From Oscillospiraceae bacterium (GTDB taxonomy: Bacteria; Bacillota; Clostridia; Oscillospirales; Oscillospiraceae): a stretch of DNA of 40,311 nt. Below are positions 29,264-37,229 of the stretch, piece by piece. The stretch's first letter is position 1; each line of letters starts with the position of its first letter. Under the pieces are notes generated by a model. The model ran no database searches. It was not told the DNA's origin and worked only from the letters and a program-made list of their open reading frames with translations. The position numbers were made by a program, and so were the translations under genes. The stretch is from the NCBI GenBank assembly GCA_009785525.1, contig WQWC01000017.1, forward strand, positions 1-40,311, read 5' to 3'.

Positions 29264-31705
29264 TCACATCGCCAATTCAGTCCTGCGTATCAAGTCCGCC
29301 TGACCGGATGGATGCAACTCCACAAAGTATGACGAGAATCCGGCGACGCGCACGACCAGGTCTTTGTGTTTCTCCGGGTTCTTCTGCGCGTCCCGCAGCG
29401 TGTCGGTGCTGATTACGTTCAGTTGCAGCTCCATACCGCCAAGTTCAAAATAAGTCTTCATAAGCTCAGACAGCTTGACCCATCCGTCTTCGCCCGCAAG
29501 CGCTGTCGGGTGGAATTTCAAGTTCATTAGCGTGCCGTTGCCGAAGTCCGATTGGTCGATTGCCGCGACGGAACGGATAACGGCAGTCGGTCCGTTTTTG
29601 TCGTATCCCTGCGGTGCAGCGATTCCATCAGCCAGCGGCTCACCCGCGCGTCGTCCGTCCGGCGTCGCGCCTGTAACTGAGCCAAACGCAACATTCGTCG
29701 TGACAGGATATAATCCGGCGCTGTAACGCCCCCGCGGGCCTGTCAGCTTGTCGCTGGCGTCAGAATAGCTTTTGGCGGCGAACGTCACATACTCGTCACA
29801 CTCGGGCAAGCCGTTGCCAAAGTGCGGTGCTTCATTGAGGATATACGTATGCAAATCCTCAAAACCTTCCCAATCGTTCATTATAGCGTCATACATCTCA
29901 CGCGTTGTGCAGATTTTTTTGTCGAAACAGCAATGCTGAATAATGTTAAGGCTGTCAGCCACATTGCCAATTCCAATCCCGGCACTGCCGGTGGAGTTAT
30001 ATTTCGCGCCGCCGTCCATAACGTCAGCGCCGCTTTCCATGCATCCTGCCATGGTTGAGGAGACAAGCGGCTGCGGCAGAATTTTGCGTGCGACATACTC
30101 AAAGGAGTTGATGTTCATAATATGCCATCTGACAAAGTATTCAATCTGCGCCTTATACGCCGCGCGGACTTCGTCAATACTCTCCATCTCGTACAGATAC
30201 CCGGTGGCGGGACCGACCCTTGGATTCGGCGTCCCTTCCGGCGCAGGCATAAAGCCGCTTATCATCGGCCGGACATTGTATCCGTCGTTCATTCCCAACA
30301 GCAATGCTTTTGCCATGTTCATAAAACTTTCAGTCCCAACGCCGCCGCAGGCCGGCCATTCCGTGCCGCACCCGGCAGGCTCAACACAGCCGATAAGGCA
30401 GTAATCCCGCGCGTCTTCCAGAGATAACCCGCGGTTCATCAGCACTGGGATAATCAGCTCATCATTTTCAAACGACGGGACTCCGCCCGCGAGTTTTGTC
30501 GTCTCAATTGCCGCTTCCCACAGCTCCGGCGGGGTGTTTTTGTGGATACGAAGTGCCTGCGGCGGGTCATGCAGCAGCAATCGCCCGGCGGCTTGCAGCA
30601 TCATAAAAGTCACAGCATTCGTCGCATCGTTGCCGTCTTTGTCAATTCCGCCCAGCGTCATCAGTTGCCCTGAAGTATATCCCGGCGCGGACATTGTCGC
30701 ACCATAGCTCCACGGCTTGTTCATCTCCGCGACTTTCAGATAAAACAGATCCATCAGCTCCTGCGCATACTCAGGTGTTATCCGCCCGGCAGCGATGTCG
30801 GCGTCGTAGAAATCGCCAAGATACTGGTCAACACGTCCAAAGCTCATGCCATGCATGTTTGCGTCTAAGCACAAGGCAGTCTGATACAGGAACAAGGCCT
30901 GGACAGCGTCGTGAAAGTTTCTGGCCGGATTTTCTATCGTCCAGTTCAGGCATTCCGCCATCGCCAGAAGCTCTTCCTTCCGCGCGGGATTTTTTTCGTC
31001 AGCCGCTTTTTCTTCGGCGAGGCTTGCGTAACGCTTCGCGTAGATTATCATCGCATCACTGACGATTGCCACCGAGCGATAGAAGTTGTACTGATCGATT
31101 GTATCCCCGGGCAGTGCCGCATCCAAAAGCTCCGCGATTTTCGCCTCAGCCTCAGCCTTGATCGCCGCGAAGCCTTTCCTGATAGCTGTATCGTATCCGG
31201 TACAAAAGTGTCCCACCGGTGCCTGTGCCTGCCCGGATGGCCCGAATGTCGTAACTCCGTTCCCGGCGATAGGCTTATACTCATCCAAAACCTGCGCGTC
31301 CGTCTTCGCGCTCATACACTCTCCCATCCAGAAATCCACGGTGGCTAAAATGTAGTCCCTGTCGTCTTCTGACAGAATATACGGGTCTATTTCTCTGGTG
31401 GAAATATAGCGGCTCTCCACTTCATCTTTCAGCCAGCTTACGGAATTCTCCGGATACAACGCGCACGCGCGGTATTTCCCCGATTGCCCGCCGACAATCA
31501 CCTCGCCGTCGTCGATTCTTACCGGTATATGTGAGAGAATGTTGTGCAGATTTTTCGCGCGCTTTAGCGTACCTGTCATATCAGGGTTATGCATATAAAA
31601 CTCGGTAATAAGCCTGTATCGCGCCGTGCAAATTTCCGGCTGTGCATCTCGGTATTTTTCGCGCATTTTCTTCACGCGTTCTGTAATCGGACTTAGTTTA
31701 TACAT
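29264..31705 (-). CDS. Glycyl radical enzyme (pyruvate formate-lyase-like; dehydratase/lyase subgroup)
   Basis: 813 residues, full length for the family. The active-site thiyl cysteine is C440 in LIGCVEPAGCG, with E442 next to it; GCVE is the motif of glycerol/diol dehydratase-like and choline lyase-like members, whereas true PFL has two adjacent cysteines. The glycyl radical site is G789 in VVRVAGFSSYF near the C-terminus. The enzyme therefore removes water, amine or another leaving group from a small substrate under anaerobic conditions. No radical-SAM activating enzyme, which such proteins need, is in the window. GAGGAGG-type site (AAAAGGAGG) before the ATG and a good promoter at 31749-31777. 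Downstream genes on the same strand: DUF169, GNAT, aldo/keto reductase, ABM. Substrate unknown. Confidence 0.92.
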   Translation of the reverse strand: MYKLSPITERVKKMREKYRDAQPEICTARYRLITEFYMHNPDMTGTLKRAKNLHNILSHIPVRIDDGEVIVGGQSGKYRACALYPENSVSWLKDEVESRYISTREIDPYILSEDDRDYILATVDFWMGECMSAKTDAQVLDEYKPIAGNGVTTFGPSGQAQAPVGHFCTGYDTAIRKGFAAIKAEAEAKIAELLDAALPGDTIDQYNFYRSVAIVSDAMIIYAKRYASLAEEKAADEKNPARKEELLAMAECLNWTIENPARNFHDAVQALFLYQTALCLDANMHGMSFGRVDQYLGDFYDADIAAGRITPEYAQELMDLFYLKVAEMNKPWSYGATMSAPGYTSGQLMTLGGIDKDGNDATNAVTFMMLQAAGRLLLHDPPQALRIHKNTPPELWEAAIETTKLAGGVPSFENDELIIPVLMNRGLSLEDARDYCLIGCVEPAGCGTEWPACGGVGTESFMNMAKALLLGMNDGYNVRPMISGFMPAPEGTPNPRVGPATGYLYEMESIDEVRAAYKAQIEYFVRWHIMNINSFEYVARKILPQPLVSSTMAGCMESGADVMDGGAKYNSTGSAGIGIGNVADSLNIIQHCCFDKKICTTREMYDAIMNDWEGFEDLHTYILNEAPHFGNGLPECDEYVTFAAKSYSDASDKLTGPRGRYSAGLYPVTTNVAFGSVTGATPDGRRAGEPLADGIAAPQGYDKNGPTAVIRSVAAIDQSDFGNGTLMNLKFHPTALAGEDGWVKLSELMKTYFELGGMELQLNVISTDTLRDAQKNPEKHKDLVVRVAGFSSYFVELHPSGQADLIRRTELAM

Positions 31706-31748
31706 TGTATTATTCCTCCTTTTGGATGAACCGGTGTGATTTTATTCA

Positions 31749-31777
31749 ATTTTACCACATACCCGGCACCACTTCAA
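31749..31777 (-). promoter_or_regulatory. Sigma-A promoter of the glycyl radical enzyme gene
   Basis: On the minus strand TTGAAG (complement of 31772-31777), 17-base spacer, TAAAAT (complement of 31749-31754). Confidence 0.72.
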
Positions 31778-31800
31778 TAACTCACTTTAAATAAATCCTA

Positions 31801-31829
31801 TTGCAAAAAGCCAGCGAATAAAATAAAAT
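31801..31829 (+). promoter_or_regulatory. Sigma-A promoter of trmB-ogg
   Basis: TTGCAA 31801-31806, 17-base spacer, TAAAAT 31824-31829, 49 bases before the trmB start. Confidence 0.7.
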
Positions 31830-31877
31830 GTATGGGTACACAGAAATCTTGTTGGGTTAAAGGAAAACAATGCCGGT

Positions 31878-32507
31878 ATGAGAATGAGGAGAAAGCCAAA
31901 CCTGGACTCCCGCATCGAAAAATGCGCGCATCTGCGGATAACGGAGCCGCAAGATATGCGCGGCAGGTGGTTGGAGGAATTTCAATATAACGAGCTGCAC
32001 ATTGAACTCGGCTGCGGCAAGGGCAGGTTCACGGTGGAAACTGCTGGAACGAATCCAGGAACGTTGATATTAGCAATGGAAAAGCTGGCCAACGTCATGG
32101 TAATAGCTTTAGAGCGCGCCGACTTTTCGGGAGTTGATAATGTGCGTTTTATACACGCGTTCGCGGATTATCTGCCGGAATATGTCGCGCCCGGTGAGGT
32201 CAGCCGAATCTACATAAACTTCCCTGACCCGTGGCCGTCTAACGGACATGCAAAACGGCGGCTAACTCACCGCCGGTTTTTGGAGATTTATAAGCAGATT
32301 CTCACGCCGGGCGGGGAAATCCATTTCAAGACGGATAACCTCCCGCTGTTTGAGTTTTCGCTCAACGAATTTGAGCAGAATGGATTCACACGCCTCGCGG
32401 TCACACGCAACTTGCACGAAAACGGTCCCTTAGGCGTTATGACCGATTATGAACTGAAATTTCACAATCAAGGGATGTCAATATGTCATGCAATATATAG
32501 AACATAG
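31878..32507 (+). CDS. trmB: tRNA (guanine-N7-)-methyltransferase
   Basis: 209 residues. N-terminus MRMRRKPNLDSRIEKC matches the RxRxxxxLxxxxEKC opening of TrmB. SAM motif HIELGCGKGRF, then RIYINFPDPWPSNGHAKRRLTHRRFLEIYKQIL, the diagnostic FPDPWPKxxHxKRRL motif, and FKTDNLPLFEFS. It makes m7G46 in the tRNA variable loop. The best ribosome binding site (AAAGGAAAA) is about 14 bases from ATG 31878, long but acceptable; an ATG two codons later does not improve it. Overlaps the next gene by 20 bases. Confidence 0.96.
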   Translation: MRMRRKPNLDSRIEKCAHLRITEPQDMRGRWLEEFQYNELHIELGCGKGRFTVETAGTNPGTLILAMEKLANVMVIALERADFSGVDNVRFIHAFADYLPEYVAPGEVSRIYINFPDPWPSNGHAKRRLTHRRFLEIYKQILTPGGEIHFKTDNLPLFEFSLNEFEQNGFTRLAVTRNLHENGPLGVMTDYELKFHNQGMSICHAIYRT

Positions 32508-33336
32508 AAATAAAGACGAGGTCGAAATTCAGGGCGTTTCAGACTTTGATCTCGTCAGAATATTTGAATGCGGCCAATGTTTCCGGTGGGATATGGAACC
32601 TAACGGCGATTACACAGGCGTTGCCATGGGCCGCGCCGCAAGGCTGCGCAAAGTTGGTGAGAGTGTTTTTATCTCCGGAAATTTGGCAGAGTTCGAGTCT
32701 GTCTGGCAGGATTATTTTGACTTGGACCGCGATTACGCGGCAATCCGGGTGCAGCAGGGTGTTGATGACTTCATGCGGCAGGCCTGCGAATTCGGCGCTG
32801 GTATACGCATTCTGCGGCAGGATAAGTGGGAGGCGCTGTGTTCATTCATCATTTCCCAATGCAACAACATTCCGCGAATAAAGAAGATTGTCGGCGCACT
32901 ATGTGAGCTTTATGGCGAGCCGTTTGAGTTTGAAGACGGCACGCGCTATACATTCCCGTCAGCAGAACGGATTGCGGTGCTTACGGCCAAAGACCTCGCC
33001 CCGATCAAATGCGGATACCGGGCCGGGTACATAATCGGTGCGGCGAAAGCCGTTGCGGATGGCAGTCTTGATCTTGATGCGTTGGCGCAGTTATCGCCGC
33101 AAGATGCTCGGTCAGAGTTGAAAAAGCTCTACGGCGTTGGCGATAAAGTCGCCGATTGCGCGGTGCTGTTCGGCTTGCATATGTTGGACGCTTTCCCGCG
33201 TGACGTGTGGATTAAACGCGCCATAGCCGACATTTACGGCAAAGGGTTTGATCCGGGAATTTTCGCCCCATATGCCGGTATTGCACAGCAGTATATGTTT
33301 TATTACATAAGGAGCACGGCAAAAAGCCGCCTTTAA
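32488..33336 (+). CDS. 8-oxoguanine DNA glycosylase/AP lyase (OGG family)
   Basis: 282 residues. N-terminal OGG domain (about 15-95) with FECGQCFRWD. HhH-GPD domain with SFIISQCNNIPRIKKIV (119-135), hairpin GVGDKVADC containing the catalytic lysine K220, and AFPRDVW with the activating aspartate D239. It removes 8-oxoguanine from DNA and cleaves the abasic site. In anaerobes it protects against oxidative bursts. Translationally linked to trmB: its ATG lies inside the last codons of trmB. Confidence 0.93.
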   Translation: MQYIEHRNKDEVEIQGVSDFDLVRIFECGQCFRWDMEPNGDYTGVAMGRAARLRKVGESVFISGNLAEFESVWQDYFDLDRDYAAIRVQQGVDDFMRQACEFGAGIRILRQDKWEALCSFIISQCNNIPRIKKIVGALCELYGEPFEFEDGTRYTFPSAERIAVLTAKDLAPIKCGYRAGYIIGAAKAVADGSLDLDALAQLSPQDARSELKKLYGVGDKVADCAVLFGLHMLDAFPRDVWIKRAIADIYGKGFDPGIFAPYAGIAQQYMFYYIRSTAKSRL

Positions 33337-33368
33337 TCTGTCAGGGCATTTGCAACCAACGCAACCTT

Positions 33369-33475
33369 GTAGGGGCGGATGGCAATCCGCCCGCAGACCC
33401 CCGGCAATCCACCCGTCTGGCAATTTACATTTTGGACGATTGCCTGCACTTGGGACGATTGCCATCGTCCCCTAC
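33369..33475. repeat. Intergenic palindromic repeat, copy E (107 bp)
   Basis: Starts GTAGGGGCGGATGGCAATCC and ends GGACGATTGCCATCGTCCCC, then TAC. Longest copy; the same left end as copy D. It fills most of the 252-bp gap 33337-33588 together with the metA promoter. Confidence 0.82.
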
Positions 33476-33524
33476 GAAATACAATGACAAATACCCTTGA
33501 CTATCTGCCCACTGCCGCTGTATA

Positions 33525-33553
33525 TTGATTTTTGCCTGCAAATATAGTATAAT
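33525..33553 (+). promoter_or_regulatory. Sigma-A promoter of metA
   Basis: TTGATT 33525-33530, 17-base spacer, TATAAT 33548-33553, 35 bases before the ATG. The short leader leaves no room for a SAM riboswitch. Confidence 0.78.
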
Positions 33554-33588
33554 TAAGTTCTATCCCATTTGCAGCAAAGGAGCGCGTC

Positions 33589-34512
33589 ATGCCTATTAAA
33601 ATCCCGGATTCATTGCCCTCAAAAGACATTCTTGAACGTGAAAACATATTCGTGATGACAGAGTTCCGCGCAATGCGCCAGGATATCCGGCCGCTGCGTC
33701 TGCTGATACTCAACCTTATGCCGACAAAAATCATCACCGAAACGCAGCTTTTGCGTAAGCTTTCTAACACACCGCTGCAAATTGAAGTTGAGTTCCTACA
33801 AACAACAAGCCACACCGCGAAAAATGCCGACCCTGAGCATCTGTCGTCTTTCTACACCTCGTTTAAAAAAATAAGCAATAGGCATTTTGACGGTATGATT
33901 ATTACCGGCGCGCCTGTTGAGAATCTTGAATTTGAAGAGGTAAATTACTGGTGTGAGCTGTGTGATATTATGGAATGGTCCTCAAATGCCGTGCATTCTA
34001 CTCTGCACATCTGCTGGGGGGCACAGGCTGCGTTGTATTACCATTACGGTGTTAATAAGCACCCGCTAGACGGCGGGAAACTTTCCGGCGTATTCAGTCA
34101 CACCGTGCTGAAACAGCAGTCACCGTTTTTCAGGGGATTTGACGACACATTCTACATGCCGCACTCACGTTACACAGGCGTGCGTGAGGCTGATATCCTG
34201 GCCCTGCCGGAACTGGAACTTTTGTCGGTATCAGACGAAGCGGGCGTATTTGCAGTAAAATCCGCCGACAACCGCCGCGTGTTTATAACAGGCCATCCGG
34301 AGTATGATGAAGATACCCTGGCACTTGAATATTTCCGTGATGTGGAAAAGGGACTTGATATCGGCGTCCCGAAAAACTACTTTCCGGATGATGACCCCAC
34401 AAAGTCCCCGTCGGTATACTGGCGCGCCCACGCACAACTGATGTACTCAAACTGGCTGAATTATTACGTGTATCAATCAACACCATATGATATGGATAAG
34501 ATCGGCACTTAG
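33589..34512 (+). CDS. metA: Homoserine O-acyltransferase MetA, predicted acetyl-CoA specific
   Basis: 307 residues, family length. Catalytic cysteine C142 ([16 protein letters not shown]); histidine and glutamate H236 and E238 in ITGHPEYD. Residue 111 is Glu ([10 protein letters not shown]) where E. coli MetA has Gly. Published work on MetA links E111 to acetyl-CoA and G111 to succinyl-CoA use, so this is predicted to be homoserine O-acetyltransferase despite the usual succinyl name. It is the first committed step of methionine synthesis. Alone under its own promoter; GCAAAGGAGC site. Convergent with the DUF554 gene, 6 bases away. Confidence 0.95.
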   Translation: MPIKIPDSLPSKDILERENIFVMTEFRAMRQDIRPLRLLILNLMPTKIITETQLLRKLSNTPLQIEVEFLQTTSHTAKNADPEHLSSFYTSFKKISNRHFDGMIITGAPVENLEFEEVNYWCELCDIMEWSSNAVHSTLHICWGAQAALYYHYGVNKHPLDGGKLSGVFSHTVLKQQSPFFRGFDDTFYMPHSRYTGVREADILALPELELLSVSDEAGVFAVKSADNRRVFITGHPEYDEDTLALEYFRDVEKGLDIGVPKNYFPDDDPTKSPSVYWRAHAQLMYSNWLNYYVYQSTPYDMDKIGT

Positions 34513-34518
34513 CGAAGC

Positions 34519-35214
34519 TTAAATTCCCCAAACACCGGCCAGTGCCGTTAGTACCGGGGCGAAGATAACAGCCGGCAAAAAATCCGCGACTTTTATCTTA
34601 GTCAGGCCGATAAGGTTCAGCCCAAGGGCAATAATAATCAAAGACCCGGCGGAAGTCATCTCCGCCAGAATTGCCGGATTCTCCATCAGTGGCCGTAACA
34701 GCTGCGACAAAAGCACAAGCAGACCCTGATACGCGAATACCGACGCGGCCGAGAGTATAACACCGGCCCCAAGGCTGACAGCCAACATCGCCGCCGCAAC
34801 CAGGTCAAGCACCGATTTTGTGAAAAGCATCGTATTATCGCCGCGTATCCCGGCGTTTATCGACCCGATAACAGCCATCGCGCCGACGCAGAACAGAAGT
34901 GTTCCGGTGACAAATCCTTGCGAGACAAAGCCGCCGGACTTCGCCGCGAACCGTTTTTCAAGCTTTTCGCCAAGTGCGTTTAACCTATCATCAATCCTAA
35001 GCGCCGTACCGGTTGCCACGCCCAGCACTATCGACAAAACAAGTATAAGCACGTTCTCACCCTGAAGCGCGCCGGATATCCCTATGTATATGACGCACAG
35101 GCCTATACCTATCATAATAGCGTCAGTAAAACGTTTCGGAAGACCTTTGTTCACAACAAGCCCGATAACGCCGCCAACAATAATGGCAGCTGTGTTTACA
35201 AGTACCCCTAACAT
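34519..35214 (-). CDS. DUF554 membrane protein
   Basis: 231 residues from ATG 35214 (MLGVLVNTAAIIVGGVIGLV), with a GAGGTTG site; the frame upstream of it is not coding-like. Six to seven hydrophobic segments. Family landmarks are LPKRFTDAIMIGIGLCVIYIGISGAL, LGVATGTALRID, GFVTGTLLFCVGAMAVIGSINAGIRGD, and the end ALGLNLIGLTKIKVADFLPAVIFAPVL. Probable transporter of unknown substrate; no biochemical role is established. Divergent from the methyltransferase gene with only 54 bases between them, convergent with metA. Confidence 0.92.
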   Translation of the reverse strand: MLGVLVNTAAIIVGGVIGLVVNKGLPKRFTDAIMIGIGLCVIYIGISGALQGENVLILVLSIVLGVATGTALRIDDRLNALGEKLEKRFAAKSGGFVSQGFVTGTLLFCVGAMAVIGSINAGIRGDNTMLFTKSVLDLVAAAMLAVSLGAGVILSAASVFAYQGLLVLLSQLLRPLMENPAILAEMTSAGSLIIIALGLNLIGLTKIKVADFLPAVIFAPVLTALAGVWGI

Positions 35215-35268
35215 TAAACAACCTCTTTTTTTGAAAGCTATTATATCATGGATAGGAGCCATAGTAAA

Positions 35269-36072
35269 ATGTCTGATAAAAATAAAGTCAGCTGGAATAA
35301 CGGCGCCGCAAAATATTCGGCCTTTCTTCATTCTGAAAAATTTATGAATCGTATTACTGCAAATCCGGCAAATGCCTTTCATAGCACTACTTGGGAAATG
35401 ATAAAGACGTATATCCCCGATTTAAAGGGCAAGAAAATATGCGTCCCGTCAAGCGGGGATAATCATGCCGTGTTTGCATTTGTTATGCTTGGCGCGCATG
35501 TGACCTCTTGTGATATTTCAGAAAATCAACTTGCTAACGCGGAACGAGTGGCCAAAGAGCATGGGTGGGATAAATCCATCAATTTTATCTGTGCGGATAC
35601 GATGAAACTAGATGAGGTTGCAAGTAATACATACGACTTCGTCTATACATCCAATGGAGTGCATGTGTGGATTGATAATCTCCCGGGAATGTACAAAAAT
35701 ATCCATCGTATTATGAAGCTGGGCGGGTTATATATAATGTACGAAATCCATCCGTTTTTGCGTCCGTTTGATGATAAATTGAAAATAAAAAAGGCTTACG
35801 ACAAAATCGGACCATATGAGAGCGACGAAGAAATTACTTTTGCATGGCGTGTCATGGATATTATGAATGCTATTCTGGATTCCGGCCTTGCTGTCAAACA
35901 CATAGAGGAAATGTTTGCTGAGAAAGATTACGATTGGCCATTCTGGATTCCTTTTGAGGACATTTTAAACGGTGCAACCGCAACCCGTGAAGAAGTCGAT
36001 ACTATGCACGATTGGCGCAATAATCCCGTGGCGGCACTGCCGAATTGGATCAGCATTGCGGCAATTAAGTAA
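35269..36072 (+). CDS. SAM-dependent methyltransferase
   Basis: 267 residues from ATG 35269, 10 bases after AGGAG; the ATG at 35248 precedes that site and is unlikely. A long N-terminal helix region (SWNNGAAKYSAFLHSEKFMNRI) precedes the Rossmann domain. Motif I is unusual: ICVPSSGDNHAVF instead of the DxGCGxG form. Then VTSCDISENQLANAERVA, FDFVYTSNGVHVW-like motif (YDFVYTSNGVHVWI) and RIMKLGGLYIMYEIHPF. Tryptophan-rich C-terminus (DWPFWIPFEDIL). The target molecule is unknown. Confidence 0.85.
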   Translation: MSDKNKVSWNNGAAKYSAFLHSEKFMNRITANPANAFHSTTWEMIKTYIPDLKGKKICVPSSGDNHAVFAFVMLGAHVTSCDISENQLANAERVAKEHGWDKSINFICADTMKLDEVASNTYDFVYTSNGVHVWIDNLPGMYKNIHRIMKLGGLYIMYEIHPFLRPFDDKLKIKKAYDKIGPYESDEEITFAWRVMDIMNAILDSGLAVKHIEEMFAEKDYDWPFWIPFEDILNGATATREEVDTMHDWRNNPVAALPNWISIAAIK

Positions 36073-36094
36073 TTTAGGGTGGTGTAAAGCACAC

Positions 36095-36110
36095 GGAGGT
36101 GACACTCATA
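36095..36110 (+). promoter_or_regulatory. Ribosome binding site that points to an ATA codon
   Basis: GGAGGTGA (36095-36102) is followed after 5 bases by ATA (36108). The only accepted start codon near it, GTG 36099, lies inside the binding site itself; the next ATG (36120) is 17 bases away and falls within the nucleotide-binding strand. Confidence 0.55.
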
Positions 36111-37229
36111 AAAACAGCCATGATAATACTCGCCGCCGGGCTTTCACAGCGTATGGGTGTGTTCAAACCGCTTTTGCCGGTTGGGGCCATCCCGGCTGTT
36201 TTAAGGTGTGTGTCAATCGCCAAATCAGCCGGAGTTGGTGATATAATCATCGTTACCGGAAATAACAGCCGAGAGCTTGAGGACGTTTTTTCGCGCGATA
36301 ATGATCCGCAGATTCACCTTGTACACAACGATGGATTCAGAGATGGCATGTTCTCCTCTGTTCACGCGGGTGCGCGGGAACTGCCGCGTGATATAGACGG
36401 ATTTTTCCTGTTGCCGTCAGACTGCTGCGCTGTGTCCTCTGATACGCTTTTGACGTTGACCGGCGAATTTGACAAGACAGGCAAAACTTCCGTCACACGC
36501 CCAAAGCTCAACGGACAACGCGGGCATCCGCCGCTGATTCCCGCGTTGTATCTTGATGATCTGCTCTCCCACAACGGAGAAGACGGCCTAAAAGGCTTCC
36601 TCCGCCCGTTGCCAACACTGGAGATTGAGATAAACGACCCAGGCTTCCTCTTAGACATGGACTCACCGGAGGATTACACGAATCTGCTGACGCACCTGGG
36701 TTTCCCCGAATACCCAGATCGGGCGCAGAGCCTCGCACTGCTTGCAGAACTCAACACACCGCCGGACATAATCGCCCACGGAGAAGATGTTGCAAAAACC
36801 GCCATAAAAATCGCGAGCGCGATGGGAAATCTTGACGTCGCGCTTTTAGAATCAGCCTGCTTATTGCACGACATCAAGCGCATGGAACCTCTGCACGAAA
36901 TCGCGGGCATGAAGCTTCTGTTGCAAAAAGGGTATCCCAAGGCGGCAATTTTAGTAAGAGACCATATGGACTTGCCAAATGAACCGATAATAGAGATAAC
37001 CGAGCGGGAGTTGCTGTATCTCGCCGACAAACTCTGCCGCCGCGGAAAGCTTGTCCGGCTTGAAGACACATTGCAAAAGATCCTATTGCAGATTCCAGCT
37101 GATGACACGGAAGCTGTCGAGCGTGTGAAGAGGCGTATCGGGAAAGCGCAGGAAATATTGGATATACTTGGATCCCGATACGGAATCGGGTATAAAGATA
37201 TTCTTGAAAGAGAGGAAGAAATAAAATGA
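36099..37229 (+). CDS. MobA-like molybdenum-cofactor nucleotidyltransferase fused to an HD domain
   Basis: About 376 residues. The N-terminal half is a MocA/MobA-type nucleotidyltransferase: IILAAGLSQRMG (nucleotide loop), KPLLPVG, HNDGFRDGMFSSV, FFLLPSDCCAV and RGHPPLIP. These enzymes add CMP or GMP to molybdopterin for molybdenum hydroxylases. The C-terminal half (about 220-340) is an HD hydrolase-like domain: HGEDVAKTAIKIA, CLLHDIKR (HD pair), VRDHMDLP. The fusion occurs in anaerobe clusters for xanthine dehydrogenase-like enzymes. XdhC follows with a 4-base overlap (ATGA), supporting that role. The start is uncertain: GTG 36099, ATA 36108 or ATG 36120. No molybdenum hydroxylase subunit is in the window. 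Confidence 0.88.
   Translation: MTLIKTAMIILAAGLSQRMGVFKPLLPVGAIPAVLRCVSIAKSAGVGDIIIVTGNNSRELEDVFSRDNDPQIHLVHNDGFRDGMFSSVHAGARELPRDIDGFFLLPSDCCAVSSDTLLTLTGEFDKTGKTSVTRPKLNGQRGHPPLIPALYLDDLLSHNGEDGLKGFLRPLPTLEIEINDPGFLLDMDSPEDYTNLLTHLGFPEYPDRAQSLALLAELNTPPDIIAHGEDVAKTAIKIASAMGNLDVALLESACLLHDIKRMEPLHEIAGMKLLLQKGYPKAAILVRDHMDLPNEPIIEITERELLYLADKLCRRGKLVRLEDTLQKILLQIPADDTEAVERVKRRIGKAQEILDILGSRYGIGYKDILEREEEIK

Noticed and set aside
5546-33475. CRISPR array
   Set aside because: The repeated units are scattered, not regularly spaced, differ in length, and no cas gene is present.
33476-33588. SAM riboswitch or Met T-box upstream of metA
   Set aside because: The promoter at 33525-33553 leaves only about 30 bases of leader, and no conserved riboswitch words are seen.
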